Positions 1 through 5,548 of a DNA stretch of 6,819 nt are shown one piece after another. The position numbers were made by a program, and so were the translations under genes. The notes beneath the pieces were generated by a model. That model was not told the DNA's origin and made no database searches. It worked only from the letters and a program-made list of their open reading frames with translations. How positions within the stretch are numbered: the stretch's first letter is position 1; every line of letters begins with the position of its first letter. The stretch lies in contig JAILOA010000120.1 of the NCBI GenBank assembly GCA_024691065.1, positions 1 to 6,819 on the forward strand, in the 5' to 3' direction. This DNA is from Lachnospiraceae bacterium. GTDB lineage: Bacteria > Bacillota > Clostridia > Lachnospirales > Lachnospiraceae.

Positions 1-2679
1 TCCATCAGAGGTAAGAACCGGAGTAAGTCCCAAAGATACACCATTAGGAAGATAAATATACGAATTTTCATCAACTGTAGTAGATGTATTGGTATTAATA
101 CCGGTAACTGTAATCTTGTCATCCTTAATAGGTGCTGTAACAGTCACTGTAGAATCGGCAGATTTCTGATTTTCTCCCTGACCGAATGTAGCGGTAATCT
201 TTGCCTTACCTACCTTTTTACTTTTAACTACATTTGTGCTTCCGGTTGCAACACTAAGTTCAGCTACATTCTGTAAAAATGTATCTCCGTCATTTTCTAT
301 AACCCAATTAATTACAACAGAATTGATATCTATTGTCTCACCTTCTCCTGAAGCTTTTATAGAAGGTATAATATCATAGTTGGCATCATTGTAAGCTAAT
401 GTCTTATGACTAGGACTAAGAGACATATCTCCTACATCCAAAATGGTAATATTTATGCTACCGACTAATCTCTTCTTACTAAAACCATCATCAAAATTTG
501 TTCCATGTGAATGATAAGCATATACATTAACAGTTACAGGAGTTCCCTCAGTCTTCTTTTTGGCTGTTAACTCTCCCGTCTCGCTGTTAAGTTCTATATA
601 TGTATCATTATCAGGTGTTTCATAATAAAGAGTTTCATCTGCATTTTCAGGGCTTATTGCTGTATACAATTGATAAGTGTCCCCGACAGAAATTTTAGGT
701 TCACTCTCCCCTTCCAATGTAAGAGTTGCATTTTGTATCTTCTGTTTATTATGAATTATGATTTCTTTTGTAACATTTTCATTACTAAGTGCTGTTACTT
801 TAAGCTTTGAATCACCGATAATTGCCATTGACGAAATTACAGTAGCAGCAAAATCATTATCAGGATAATCCGCTTTTGATATGTAAGCAGGATTATAATA
901 TGCATCCCAAATAAACTGATCGGTTGGTGAATATTTTACATTTTCCGTATTATAAAACGATCCGTTTATGGTAATTTTTTCTCCGTTATAGAGGTTAATC
1001 TCATCTGTATCAACTGCTTCTTCACCTTCAAATGTTACCGGTGTTTTGATTGTGGAACCATTCTCAACAGCCGGATTTAATGTAATTTTAAGATTATCAC
1101 TTTCATTTTTGGCTGTAGAAGTCTCACTTGTTGATGATCTATTGGTTCTTACTGTCAGGTTAATATCCCTTGATTCTGTAGATTCATAAGGCTTAACTGT
1201 AAATTTATATGTTTTACTGTCTCCATTATCTGTAATTAATTCACAATCAAGATAATCTCCAAATACATCTTTGTTCCATACTAATTCTTCGTCAGCTCCT
1301 GAGTCTTCTTTTACAACCACTTTCACGCTGTTTCCGGGTCTTAAACTTATGGTTTCAGTAGATTTGCCATTAATGTAAATAGTAATTGCACTACTTATCT
1401 GTCTTACATAGATATTACAGGTATCCGAAACCATATCATCCTCAGCCTGTGCAGTAACAGTAATCTGACCTTTTTTCTTAAATTTAATTACATCTCCAGA
1501 AACTGAACCAACCGAACCATCTGAAGATTTATATACAATATCATCATTCGCTGTTCTTAACTCTCCTGTTCCGGAATCTACTTTATCTGACAAAGCCTTT
1601 AAAAGTTGAGATAATTTAACACTCTCACCTGCCAAAAAGTTGTAAGTAACACTATCATCACCCTGTCCTGTGGTACCATCATCGTAATTTTCAAAATAAA
1701 CTTCTGTTGCCTTTATCCATTCAGTTATAAATATTTCCCTACTTAATTCGAAGCCTCTGTTGGTAAGGGCAATTAACTTACCTCCGGTATTTTCATTTTC
1801 AATACCACTGGTAGTTTTAGCGGTAACTTTAACCCAACCTGTTCCTCTGTCGGATTTAGCTGATAGTTTTACCGATTTTTCCCTTTCATGCTTAGTACTT
1901 GCAGTGCTATTCCTTTCACTGATGGTAGCCTTTATGTTATCATCAACATCACTTGTAACATTACCACTGCCATCTGAGTTTGCCACTGTCCATTCAAAAC
2001 CATCTGTATTATCAGTAGGAAAATCAACATACATATATTTTCCCTGACGAAGTTCCTCACCGGTACTATTGACAGTTGTTATACTTAATGAATCTGCATC
2101 TCCTTCATAATATTTATCTAATGTATGTATATTAATTGTTGTATCGTAACTTCCACTGTTTAAATCCACTATCCTTAATGTGCTGTCACCACAATGTCCA
2201 AAATGTGAATCCAGCGATAATATTTTATTATCTAAATCATAAGTAAGGATACCATAATCCGAAACAAGTGAATCAACATCCCCTACGCATTTTCCATCTT
2301 TTATCTCAATAGGTGCTTGACCATCATATTCACCATTAAAATAATAGATTCTATAGTGGGTTGATGTTGTAGTAAAATCAAAATCCACCCGGGTAAATGA
2401 GTCAACATATATGTCAAGAGAACTATATCCCGATGAATTGGACAATACGGTATCTGTGTTATTAGCATACGCTTCGAACTCATCACTTACAACATATTCT
2501 TCTAACTCCTCATCGTATACCAAGGCCTTCATACTATTGTATGAAAGCGAGAATGAATAATTACCTTCTGCCTTTACAAATTGCAGTCCATTAAAATCTC
2601 CGATGGTCATCACCATCGCAATCGACAATACAAAAGCGATAATCCGGTTTCGTATTGCAAGTTTACTCTTACCTTTCAT
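1..2679 (-). CDS. Large secreted surface protein with Ig-like (BIG2-like) segments, 5' part only
   Basis: The frame is open for exactly 893 codons from the ATG at 2679-2677 to the window edge, so the C-terminus and any wall anchor are missing. Residues 1-37 form a signal peptide: a basic start (MKGKSKLAIRNR), a hydrophobic core (IIAFVLSIAMVMTI) and a likely cut after VKA. About 300 residues follow that I do not recognise, rich in Asp, Asn, Ser and Thr. Three later stretches resemble bacterial Ig-like folds: about 348-425 (FLAGESVKLSQLL, then IKFKKKGQITVTAQA), 663-746 (ISVGDTYQL, then LNSETGELTAKKK, then INITI) and 752-850 (MSLSPSHKTLAY, then VGKAKITATFGQG). The pattern 'Gly-Lys-hydrophobic-Thr-hydrophobic-Thr-Ala' is the classic end of a BIG2 repeat. 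Such proteins are exported to the cell surface and often take part in adhesion or matrix contact; the ligand here is unknown. The start is supported by a good ribosome site, and an ATG 16 bases upstream is out of frame. Export is secure; function is not. Confidence 0.85.
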   Translation of the reverse strand, partial: MKGKSKLAIRNRIIAFVLSIAMVMTIGDFNGLQFVKAEGNYSFSLSYNSMKALVYDEELEEYVVSDEFEAYANNTDTVLSNSSGYSSLDIYVDSFTRVDFDFTTTSTHYRIYYFNGEYDGQAPIEIKDGKCVGDVDSLVSDYGILTYDLDNKILSLDSHFGHCGDSTLRIVDLNSGSYDTTINIHTLDKYYEGDADSLSITTVNSTGEELRQGKYMYVDFPTDNTDGFEWTVANSDGSGNVTSDVDDNIKATISERNSTASTKHEREKSVKLSAKSDRGTGWVKVTAKTTSGIENENTGGKLIALTNRGFELSREIFITEWIKATEVYFENYDDGTTGQGDDSVTYNFLAGESVKLSQLLKALSDKVDSGTGELRTANDDIVYKSSDGSVGSVSGDVIKFKKKGQITVTAQAEDDMVSDTCNIYVRQISSAITIYINGKSTETISLRPGNSVKVVVKEDSGADEELVWNKDVFGDYLDCELITDNGDSKTYKFTVKPYESTESRDINLTVRTNRSSTSETSTAKNESDNLKITLNPAVENGSTIKTPVTFEGEEAVDTDEINLYNGEKITINGSFYNTENVKYSPTDQFIWDAYYNPAYISKADYPDNDFAATVISSMAIIGDSKLKVTALSNENVTKEIIIHNKQKIQNATLTLEGESEPKISVGDTYQLYTAISPENADETLYYETPDNDTYIELNSETGELTAKKKTEGTPVTVNVYAYHSHGTNFDDGFSKKRLVGSINITILDVGDMSLSPSHKTLAYNDANYDIIPSIKASGEGETIDINSVVINWVIENDGDTFLQNVAELSVATGSTNVVKSKKVGKAKITATFGQGENQKSADSTVTVTAPIKDDKITVTGINTNTSTTVDENSYIYLPNGVSLGLTPVLTSDG

Positions 2680-2684
2680 AAACT

Positions 2685-2692
2685 TCTCCTTT
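2685..2692 (-). promoter_or_regulatory. Ribosome binding site of the large surface protein gene
   Basis: The minus strand reads AAAGGAGA, with the GGAG core six bases before the ATG at 2679. This near-ideal Shine-Dalgarno site fixes the start codon. Confidence 0.85.
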
Positions 2693-2711
2693 CATGGTAA
2701 ACATGTTTTGC

Positions 2712-2717
2712 ATTATA
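2712..2717 (-). promoter_or_regulatory. Candidate -10 box of the large surface protein gene
   Basis: The minus strand has a perfect TATAAT. It would start transcription near 2705, giving a leader of about 26 bases that includes the ribosome site. The hexamer 17 bp upstream (ATATAA) is not a convincing -35, so the promoter would be weak or activator-dependent. A second TATAAT lies at 2734-2739, also without a good -35. Confidence 0.4.
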
Positions 2718-2789
2718 TATCAAACGGATAACAATTATATTTACTTACAAATAAAAATACAGATATTACACAAACCATAAATAATACCC

Positions 2790-2891
2790 ATTTTAAATAT
2801 CAATAAATACCGCAAATTATTGATATTTAAAATTCTGAAAATATCAATAAATCCCTTAAATTATTGATATTTAACAGTCTGAAAATATCAA
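2790..2891. repeat. 44-bp tandem repeat of palindromes: five half-sites at exact 22-bp spacing
   Basis: The 12-mer AAATATCAATAA begins at 2795 and 2839, and its reverse complement TTATTGATATTT begins at 2817 and 2861. A degenerate fifth half-site (AAATATCAA, then CTAA) begins at 2883. Every start is 22 bp from the next and the orientation alternates. The first palindrome extends to 17 bp per arm (2790-2806 with 2817-2833); the second has 12 bp per arm (2839-2850 with 2861-2872). Both enclose 10-base spacers. The array lies roughly 80-180 bp upstream of the -10 box of the surface-protein gene. The regular spacing suggests repeated protein binding on one DNA face, but no regulator is identified. 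Confidence 0.85.
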
Positions 2892-2941
2892 CTAATAATT
2901 TGTCTAATTTTGAAAAAGTAAAAACAAATGATCCGAAATAT

Positions 2942-2985
2942 AACACAAAACAACTATCTCAGCTGAGATAATTCTCACCTGAGAC
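2942..2985 (-). terminator. Twin palindromes; terminator-like hairpin on the minus strand
   Basis: On the plus strand, TATCTCAGCTGAGATA (2955-2970) is a perfect 16-bp palindrome, and TCTCACCTGAGA (2973-2984) repeats its core with one change, 16 bp away. As minus-strand RNA the two copies pair with each other: 2985-2979 and 2977-2973 pair with 2956-2962 and 2964-2968, leaving one G-G mismatch and the tetraloop AUUA. A U-rich but interrupted tail (AGUUGUUUUGUGUU) follows. This would serve as a moderate intrinsic terminator for a transcript from the promoter at 3118-3146. The alternative reading is two adjacent dimer-binding operators. Confidence 0.4.
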
Positions 2986-3111
2986 GATAATAAATATTGT
3001 AATGTCATTGTTCGCTAAACCTCATAAAAGCAAGCCTCCCACCGTAATAAACATTAAACAATAAGTATTTAGCTATAAAGACATGCCATATAATTAACGA
3101 ACTTTTCCAAT
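2942..3111 (-). ncRNA. Candidate small RNA or long 5' leader
   Basis: A promoter-like pair at 3118-3146 would start minus-strand RNA near 3111, and a hairpin with a U-rich tail ends near 2942, giving about 170 nt. The predicted 5' end carries an arm (3112-3109 AAUG complement, then 3102-3094) that pairs with 3010-3018 and, after a six-base bulge, with 3006-3009. The longer helix has nine pairs including one G-U. Inside the loop is a strong Shine-Dalgarno-like GGTGGGAGG (3043-3035), nine bases before ATG at 3025 and only six sense codons (MRFSEQ). I match it to no known RNA family. If the hairpin does not terminate, this is instead a leader of about 430 nt for the surface-protein gene. Confidence 0.3.
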
Positions 3112-3117
3112 GAACAT

Positions 3118-3146
3118 ATATTACCATAATTATAATAATATTTCAA
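3118..3146 (-). promoter_or_regulatory. Sigma-A-like promoter facing left
   Basis: On the minus strand, TTGAAA (3146-3141) is followed after exactly 17 bp by TAATAT (3123-3118). Each hexamer is close to consensus. No protein start follows closely, so it would drive the candidate RNA or a long leader. The region is AT-rich, so a chance match is possible. Confidence 0.45.
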
Positions 3147-3174
3147 GTATTCCGATAACAATAATCCATTAAAG

Positions 3175-3187
3175 TTGATTTAATCAA
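3175..3187. repeat. Short palindrome in the intergenic region
   Basis: TTGATT-T-AATCAA is a perfect 13-bp palindrome about 30 bp upstream of the -35 at 3146. It could be an operator for that promoter, but short palindromes are common in AT-rich DNA. I see nothing else supportable between it and the terminator at 3244. Confidence 0.3.
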
Positions 3188-3243
3188 TTTATCCTTCTTT
3201 TACTATTTATAATTGCCGTAACCCCTTTATTTATCGCAACAAC

Positions 3244-3274
3244 AAAAAGAGCGCCCCTTATCGGGACGCCCTCT
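3244..3274 (-). terminator. Rho-independent terminator of the beta-helix protein gene
   Basis: On the minus strand, AGAG-GG-CGTCCC, loop GATAA, then GGGGCGCTCT form a GC-rich stem of four plus six pairs with a two-base bulge and one G-U pair. A run of five T follows directly (3248-3244). It lies about 190 bp after the stop codon of the 595-residue gene and should separate that gene from the next minus-strand gene. The opposite strand has no T-run, so it works one way. Confidence 0.85.
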
Positions 3275-3308
3275 CTCCATAATATTTCCTTCATAAGGCT
3301 TTATTTAA

Positions 3309-3345
3309 ATGTTATTTTTGGTAGTGCAAATGTCAAAAATAACAT
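3309..3345. repeat. 12-bp inverted repeat in the 3' untranslated region
   Basis: ATGTTATTTTTG (3309-3320) and CAAAAATAACAT (3334-3345) are perfect complements around a 13-base loop. It lies between the beta-helix gene and its GC-rich terminator. No U-run follows on either strand, so it is more likely an mRNA 3'-end stabilising stem or a protein site than a second terminator. Confidence 0.6.
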
Positions 3346-3361
3346 ACTGCCTTTATAATTA

Positions 3362-3464
3362 TTACCTCACTGTAACCTTTATAACCTTTATTATCTTCGA
3401 TGATTTCTTATACTTACATTTATCAATTCACCGTAACATTTGATGATTTCTTATACTCAAATTT
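3362..3464 (-). pseudogene. Two decayed extra copies of the C-terminal tail of the beta-helix protein
   Basis: Just after the stop at 3468-3466 the minus strand encodes the same tail twice more, each in a different frame and each with its own stop. The gene ends YKKTSKVIKVKVK*. Copy two (3464-3423) reads KFEYKKSSNVTVN*. Copy three (3415-3362) reads KYKKSSKIIKVIKVTVR*. The matching Tyr codons begin at 3507, 3455 and 3412, 52 and 43 bases apart, so the frames differ. The ten-base linkers after the first two stops are alike (CAAATTTGAG, TAAATGTAAG). Copy two lacks three codons relative to the gene. These look like fragments left by tandem duplication or by serial replacement of the gene's 3' end. 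No ribosome site or start suggests separate translation. Confidence 0.75.
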
Positions 3465-3465
3465 G

Positions 3466-5253
3466 TCACTTCACTTTAACTTTTATAACCTTCGATGTCT
3501 TCTTATAATCACCTTTCTTGGCAACAGTGACCTTTAACTTAATCATACCTTTCTTAGTGCCCTTCTTAACAGTTACTTTACCCTTCTTTGAAACCTTTAC
3601 GGATTTCTTATTTCCGGATTTAACCTTATAAGTAACCTTTCCTCCATCGCTCTCCTTAATAATAGAGTAACTAACTGCCTTCTTCTGAAGCTTCTTCTCC
3701 TTAACGGTCTTATTTACATTTTTAAATGTAACTGCCTTAAGGGATGTTGCGCTTGTTGTAGCTGTTGTAGCTGAAGATGTAGCTGTTGTAGTTGTTGTTG
3801 TTGTGGTTGTAGCAGTGGTATTGCCACCTGTACTTGTCTCTGATCCTGTAAGTGTTCCCTCTACAATGCTTCCTCCCGGACTTCCGCTTGTATAAGCTGT
3901 ACTTCCTACTGTAAGGGTATGTCCGTTGTAATCAATTGTACCTGTACCTGAAATTGATGATACTGTACAGTCACCTGTAAGCTTCCAGCCTGCTGTATCA
4001 CTCATCGTTACATTTACCGTACCAAGACTTGTAGAAATTGAAGTGCTCTTATCGTTGGTTATATTTCCATCGGTTTTACCTGTATAAACAGTGGTTCCTG
4101 CAAGGTTAAGATTAAGTGTCGAGTCGCTTCCAACCTGAAGTACGCCGCACATTGTCTGGTTCGTTGCATTAAGAGTAGCTATATTGCTTGCGCCGCTCCA
4201 ACCATCATCACAAACAGAAAGGAGTACATTGTCGCTGTCATTATTGTAAATAGTAGCGCCGTTCAATGTAATTATTGCTGTTGTATTGGTTACATGGAAA
4301 ACATCGCCCTTATTGCTTGTTAATGTTCCGCCTGTCATTGAAAATGAAGATGTTCCGTCTGCAGCGTCACCTGACTGTGACTGATAAATCATAATCGTAT
4401 CGTAGAACTGCGCATTTCCGTTAAGTGCATTGTTCGTAGCTGTGAGATTACAATTTGTAAGAGCTATCGAATTCTGACCTTCGATACAAACACCTTCGGA
4501 TTTGGTTGATACCAATGTGGCGCCAGATACGGAAATATCGGCTGTTGAGTAAATAGCCGGTGAACCCTGGCCGTTCGATGTATAAGTTCCGCCTGTAACT
4601 GAAACCGTTCCGCCACCTCTGTCAGTACGAATTGCTGCCGAAGACTGACCGCTGGTCGTTACATTTAAATTGCTTGCTACCATCTCGCCACCGCCGGTTG
4701 TCATGATTCCGCCGCCGTTATCGCCTGTTGTTGTGATGGTTGCATCCGAAATCACAACCTTCGTGCCATCACCTGCAGCACCGTTGGTTCCGCCGTTTCC
4801 ACCATATGAGAACACTCCGTTTGCGCCCTTTGCAGTTGCTTCAAATGTACCGCCCGTGATTGTTGTGGTTGAACCACCCTTAACAAGTACGCCGGAATTG
4901 ATTCCGTAAAAGTTGCAATTATCTCCGCCATCCGAGTCTCCTGACTTTGTGACTGTTGGATTTGTAATTGTAACTGCGTCGCTTGTATTTATCAAAAGTG
5001 CATTCTGATCTGCAGTTGTGGATGTATATGTCTGGCCTGAGGTTGTTGTTGCCGATGTAATCTCGGTTGCGCCCGCCCAGCTTATATCACTTGATGATGA
5101 GCTTCCCGGAGCCCCGCCCATGGATGAACCTGAATCTCCCGGAGGAGTTCCCATTTGTGAATCCTCCGCAAATGCAAAATTTGTTGTTAATGTAGGTGCT
5201 GTAATAACCATTGCCGCTACCATAATACCTGATAATAATTTTTTTGTTCTCAT
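3466..5253 (-). CDS. Secreted beta-helix-like surface protein with Thr-rich linker and Lys-rich C-terminal module
   Basis: This 595-residue protein is exported and probably stays at the cell wall; its ligand or substrate is unknown. Residues 1-29 are a signal peptide (MRTKKLLSGIMVAAMVITAP, cut after AFA). Residues 30-56 are a Gly/Pro/Ser linker. About 57-455 is a repetitive Gly/Thr/Ser/Asn body with beta-helix-like rungs such as TTTITGGTF, ISDATITTTG, MVASNLNVTTSG, VSVTGGTYTSNG and ISVSGATLVS. It resembles conserved Firmicutes proteins often annotated as carbohydrate-binding or beta-helix; this is from memory, not a search. A Thr-rich linker (about 479-503) joins a 92-residue C-terminal module with 32 Lys (KVSKKGKVTVKKGTKKG, KVIKVKVK). 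There is no LPXTG. Six Cys (113, 256, 268, 348, 369, 429) lie in the body. I prefer this ATG to the in-frame GTG at 5304, which lacks a ribosome site and would put a charged extension before the signal peptide. GC content is visibly higher than in its neighbours. Confidence 0.88.
   Translation of the reverse strand: MRTKKLLSGIMVAAMVITAPTLTTNFAFAEDSQMGTPPGDSGSSMGGAPGSSSSSDISWAGATEITSATTTSGQTYTSTTADQNALLINTSDAVTITNPTVTKSGDSDGGDNCNFYGINSGVLVKGGSTTTITGGTFEATAKGANGVFSYGGNGGTNGAAGDGTKVVISDATITTTGDNGGGIMTTGGGEMVASNLNVTTSGQSSAAIRTDRGGGTVSVTGGTYTSNGQGSPAIYSTADISVSGATLVSTKSEGVCIEGQNSIALTNCNLTATNNALNGNAQFYDTIMIYQSQSGDAADGTSSFSMTGGTLTSNKGDVFHVTNTTAIITLNGATIYNNDSDNVLLSVCDDGWSGASNIATLNATNQTMCGVLQVGSDSTLNLNLAGTTVYTGKTDGNITNDKSTSISTSLGTVNVTMSDTAGWKLTGDCTVSSISGTGTIDYNGHTLTVGSTAYTSGSPGGSIVEGTLTGSETSTGGNTTATTTTTTTTTATSSATTATTSATSLKAVTFKNVNKTVKEKKLQKKAVSYSIIKESDGGKVTYKVKSGNKKSVKVSKKGKVTVKKGTKKGMIKLKVTVAKKGDYKKTSKVIKVKVK
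3742..3819 (-). repeat. Threonine-codon triplet repeat encoding the linker
   Basis: Twenty-six codons here are mostly ACA/ACT/ACC with GCT, encoding runs such as TTATTTTTTTTTATSS. Near-uninterrupted ACA triplets lie at 3790-3810. This is a flexible spacer between the beta-helix body and the Lys-rich module, and the triplet run could change length by slippage without breaking the frame. Confidence 0.75.
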
Positions 5254-5259
5254 AATCTG

Positions 5260-5267
5260 TCCTGCCT
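5260..5267 (-). promoter_or_regulatory. Ribosome binding site deciding the start of the beta-helix protein
   Basis: The minus strand reads AGGCAGGA, with AGGA six bases before the ATG at 5253. No comparable site precedes the upstream GTG at 5304, so this sets the start. Confidence 0.7.
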
Positions 5268-5278
5268 TTCTGTTCTTT

Positions 5279-5306
5279 ATAATAATCAACCTATGTATGT
5301 ACACAA
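5279..5306 (-). promoter_or_regulatory. Possible promoter of the beta-helix protein gene
   Basis: TTGTGT (5306-5301) and TATTAT (5284-5279) are 16 bp apart and would give a very short leader starting near 5272. The -35 is weak and overlaps one of the TGTG/CACA inverted repeats. If this is the real promoter, the folded element at 5361-5438 acts as DNA rather than RNA. Confidence 0.3.
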
Positions 5307-5353
5307 AAATATGTGATACATTTTTATTTTTAATAACACATTTTCATGTGTTA
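5298..5353. repeat. Two adjacent TGTG/CACA inverted repeats upstream of the beta-helix gene
   Basis: TAACACAT (5334-5341), TTTC, ATGTGTTA (5346-5353) is a perfect 8-bp inverted repeat. Next to it, TGTACACA (5298-5305) and TGTGATACA (5312-5320) form an imperfect one with a one-base bulge. The shared half-site is roughly TGTG-A/T-TA. They sit in the presumed promoter area and may be operators. They loosely resemble CRP/FNR half-sites, but spacing and symmetry do not fit that family closely. Confidence 0.4.
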
Positions 5354-5360
5354 CAATTTT

Positions 5361-5438
5361 CTGAGTGCTGCTTAAATATATGGAATTTTGTCACTCAGCC
5401 GGATTATCCCGATTTTATCGGAACACGCCCGACTGAGT
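5361..5438. other. CTGAGT / ACTCAG / CTGAGT alternative-pairing element
   Basis: The central ACTCAG (5393-5398) can pair with CTGAGT at 5433-5438, extended after one mismatch by CGG/CCG, enclosing an inner hairpin CCGAT-TTT-ATCGG (5409-5421). It can instead pair, as CACTCAG (5392-5398), with CTGAGTG at 5361-5367. The two pairings exclude each other. The element lies 108-185 bases upstream of the beta-helix gene start, on its 5' side. No T-run follows either stem, so a terminator switch is not evident. It matches no riboswitch consensus I know. Confidence 0.45.
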
Positions 5439-5467
5439 AAAACTCCATTTTTCATCGAGTACTAAAA

Positions 5468-5548
5468 TCAAGTCAACCGGAATGTGATGTCCAAAACTAG
5501 TCGATGTAATTTAAAGTATTTTTTGTTCATGTTTTCTTTCTTATTCAA
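5468..5548 (-). CDS. Doubtful 26-codon ORF upstream of the beta-helix gene
   Basis: A TTG start at 5548 is preceded, at eight bases, by GAGGA (5561-5557). The frame reads MNKKENMNKKYFKLHRLVLD then ITFRLT and stop. The start is Lys-rich and the rest mildly hydrophobic, with no recognisable domain. It could be a leader peptide, the 5' stub of a lost membrane-protein gene, or chance. An internal ATG is at 5530. It sits within and beside a 10-bp inverted repeat. Purine-rich AT-rich DNA often yields such ribosome-site and start combinations by accident. Confidence 0.2.
   Translation of the reverse strand: MNKKENMNKKYFKLHRLVLDITFRLT

Noticed and set aside
1760..2486. Open frames at 1760-2047 (plus) and 2301-2486 (minus) inside the surface-protein gene
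   Set aside because: The frame of the 893-codon protein is continuous through both and shows a signal peptide and Ig-like repeats; these are shadows.
2725..2736. CGGATAACAATT, identical to half of the E. coli lac operator
   Set aside because: Only one half-site is present, the organism is a Clostridia-type, and no LacI-family gene is seen. A chance match.
2790..2891. CRISPR-like array
   Set aside because: Only about 2.2 units of a 44-bp repeat with internal symmetry, no unique spacers of 26-40 bp between identical repeats, and no cas genes.
3005..3043. Six-codon ORF MRFSEQ after a strong GGTGGGAGG
   Set aside because: Too short to claim as a gene. The purine-rich motif may be structural in the candidate RNA; kept only as a note there.
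3309..3345. Insertion-sequence end or second terminator
   Set aside because: The arms are 12 bp but no transposase, target duplication or T-run accompanies them.
5254..5304. In-frame GTG start at 5304 adding 17 residues to the beta-helix protein
   Set aside because: It has no ribosome site and puts a basic extension before an otherwise typical signal peptide; the ATG at 5253 has AGGCAGGA at the right distance.
5361..5438. Known riboswitch (c-di-GMP, THF, SAM, purine, preQ1 types)
   Set aside because: None of the conserved core sequences of these classes could be found by eye; only the pairing pattern is unusual.
4670..5440. Plus-strand open frames (4670-4909 and 5018-5440) opposite the beta-helix gene
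   Set aside because: They are antisense shadows of Gly/Thr/Ala-rich codons, giving Pro/Val-rich products without ribosome sites. The overlapping minus-strand gene has a signal peptide and domain structure.
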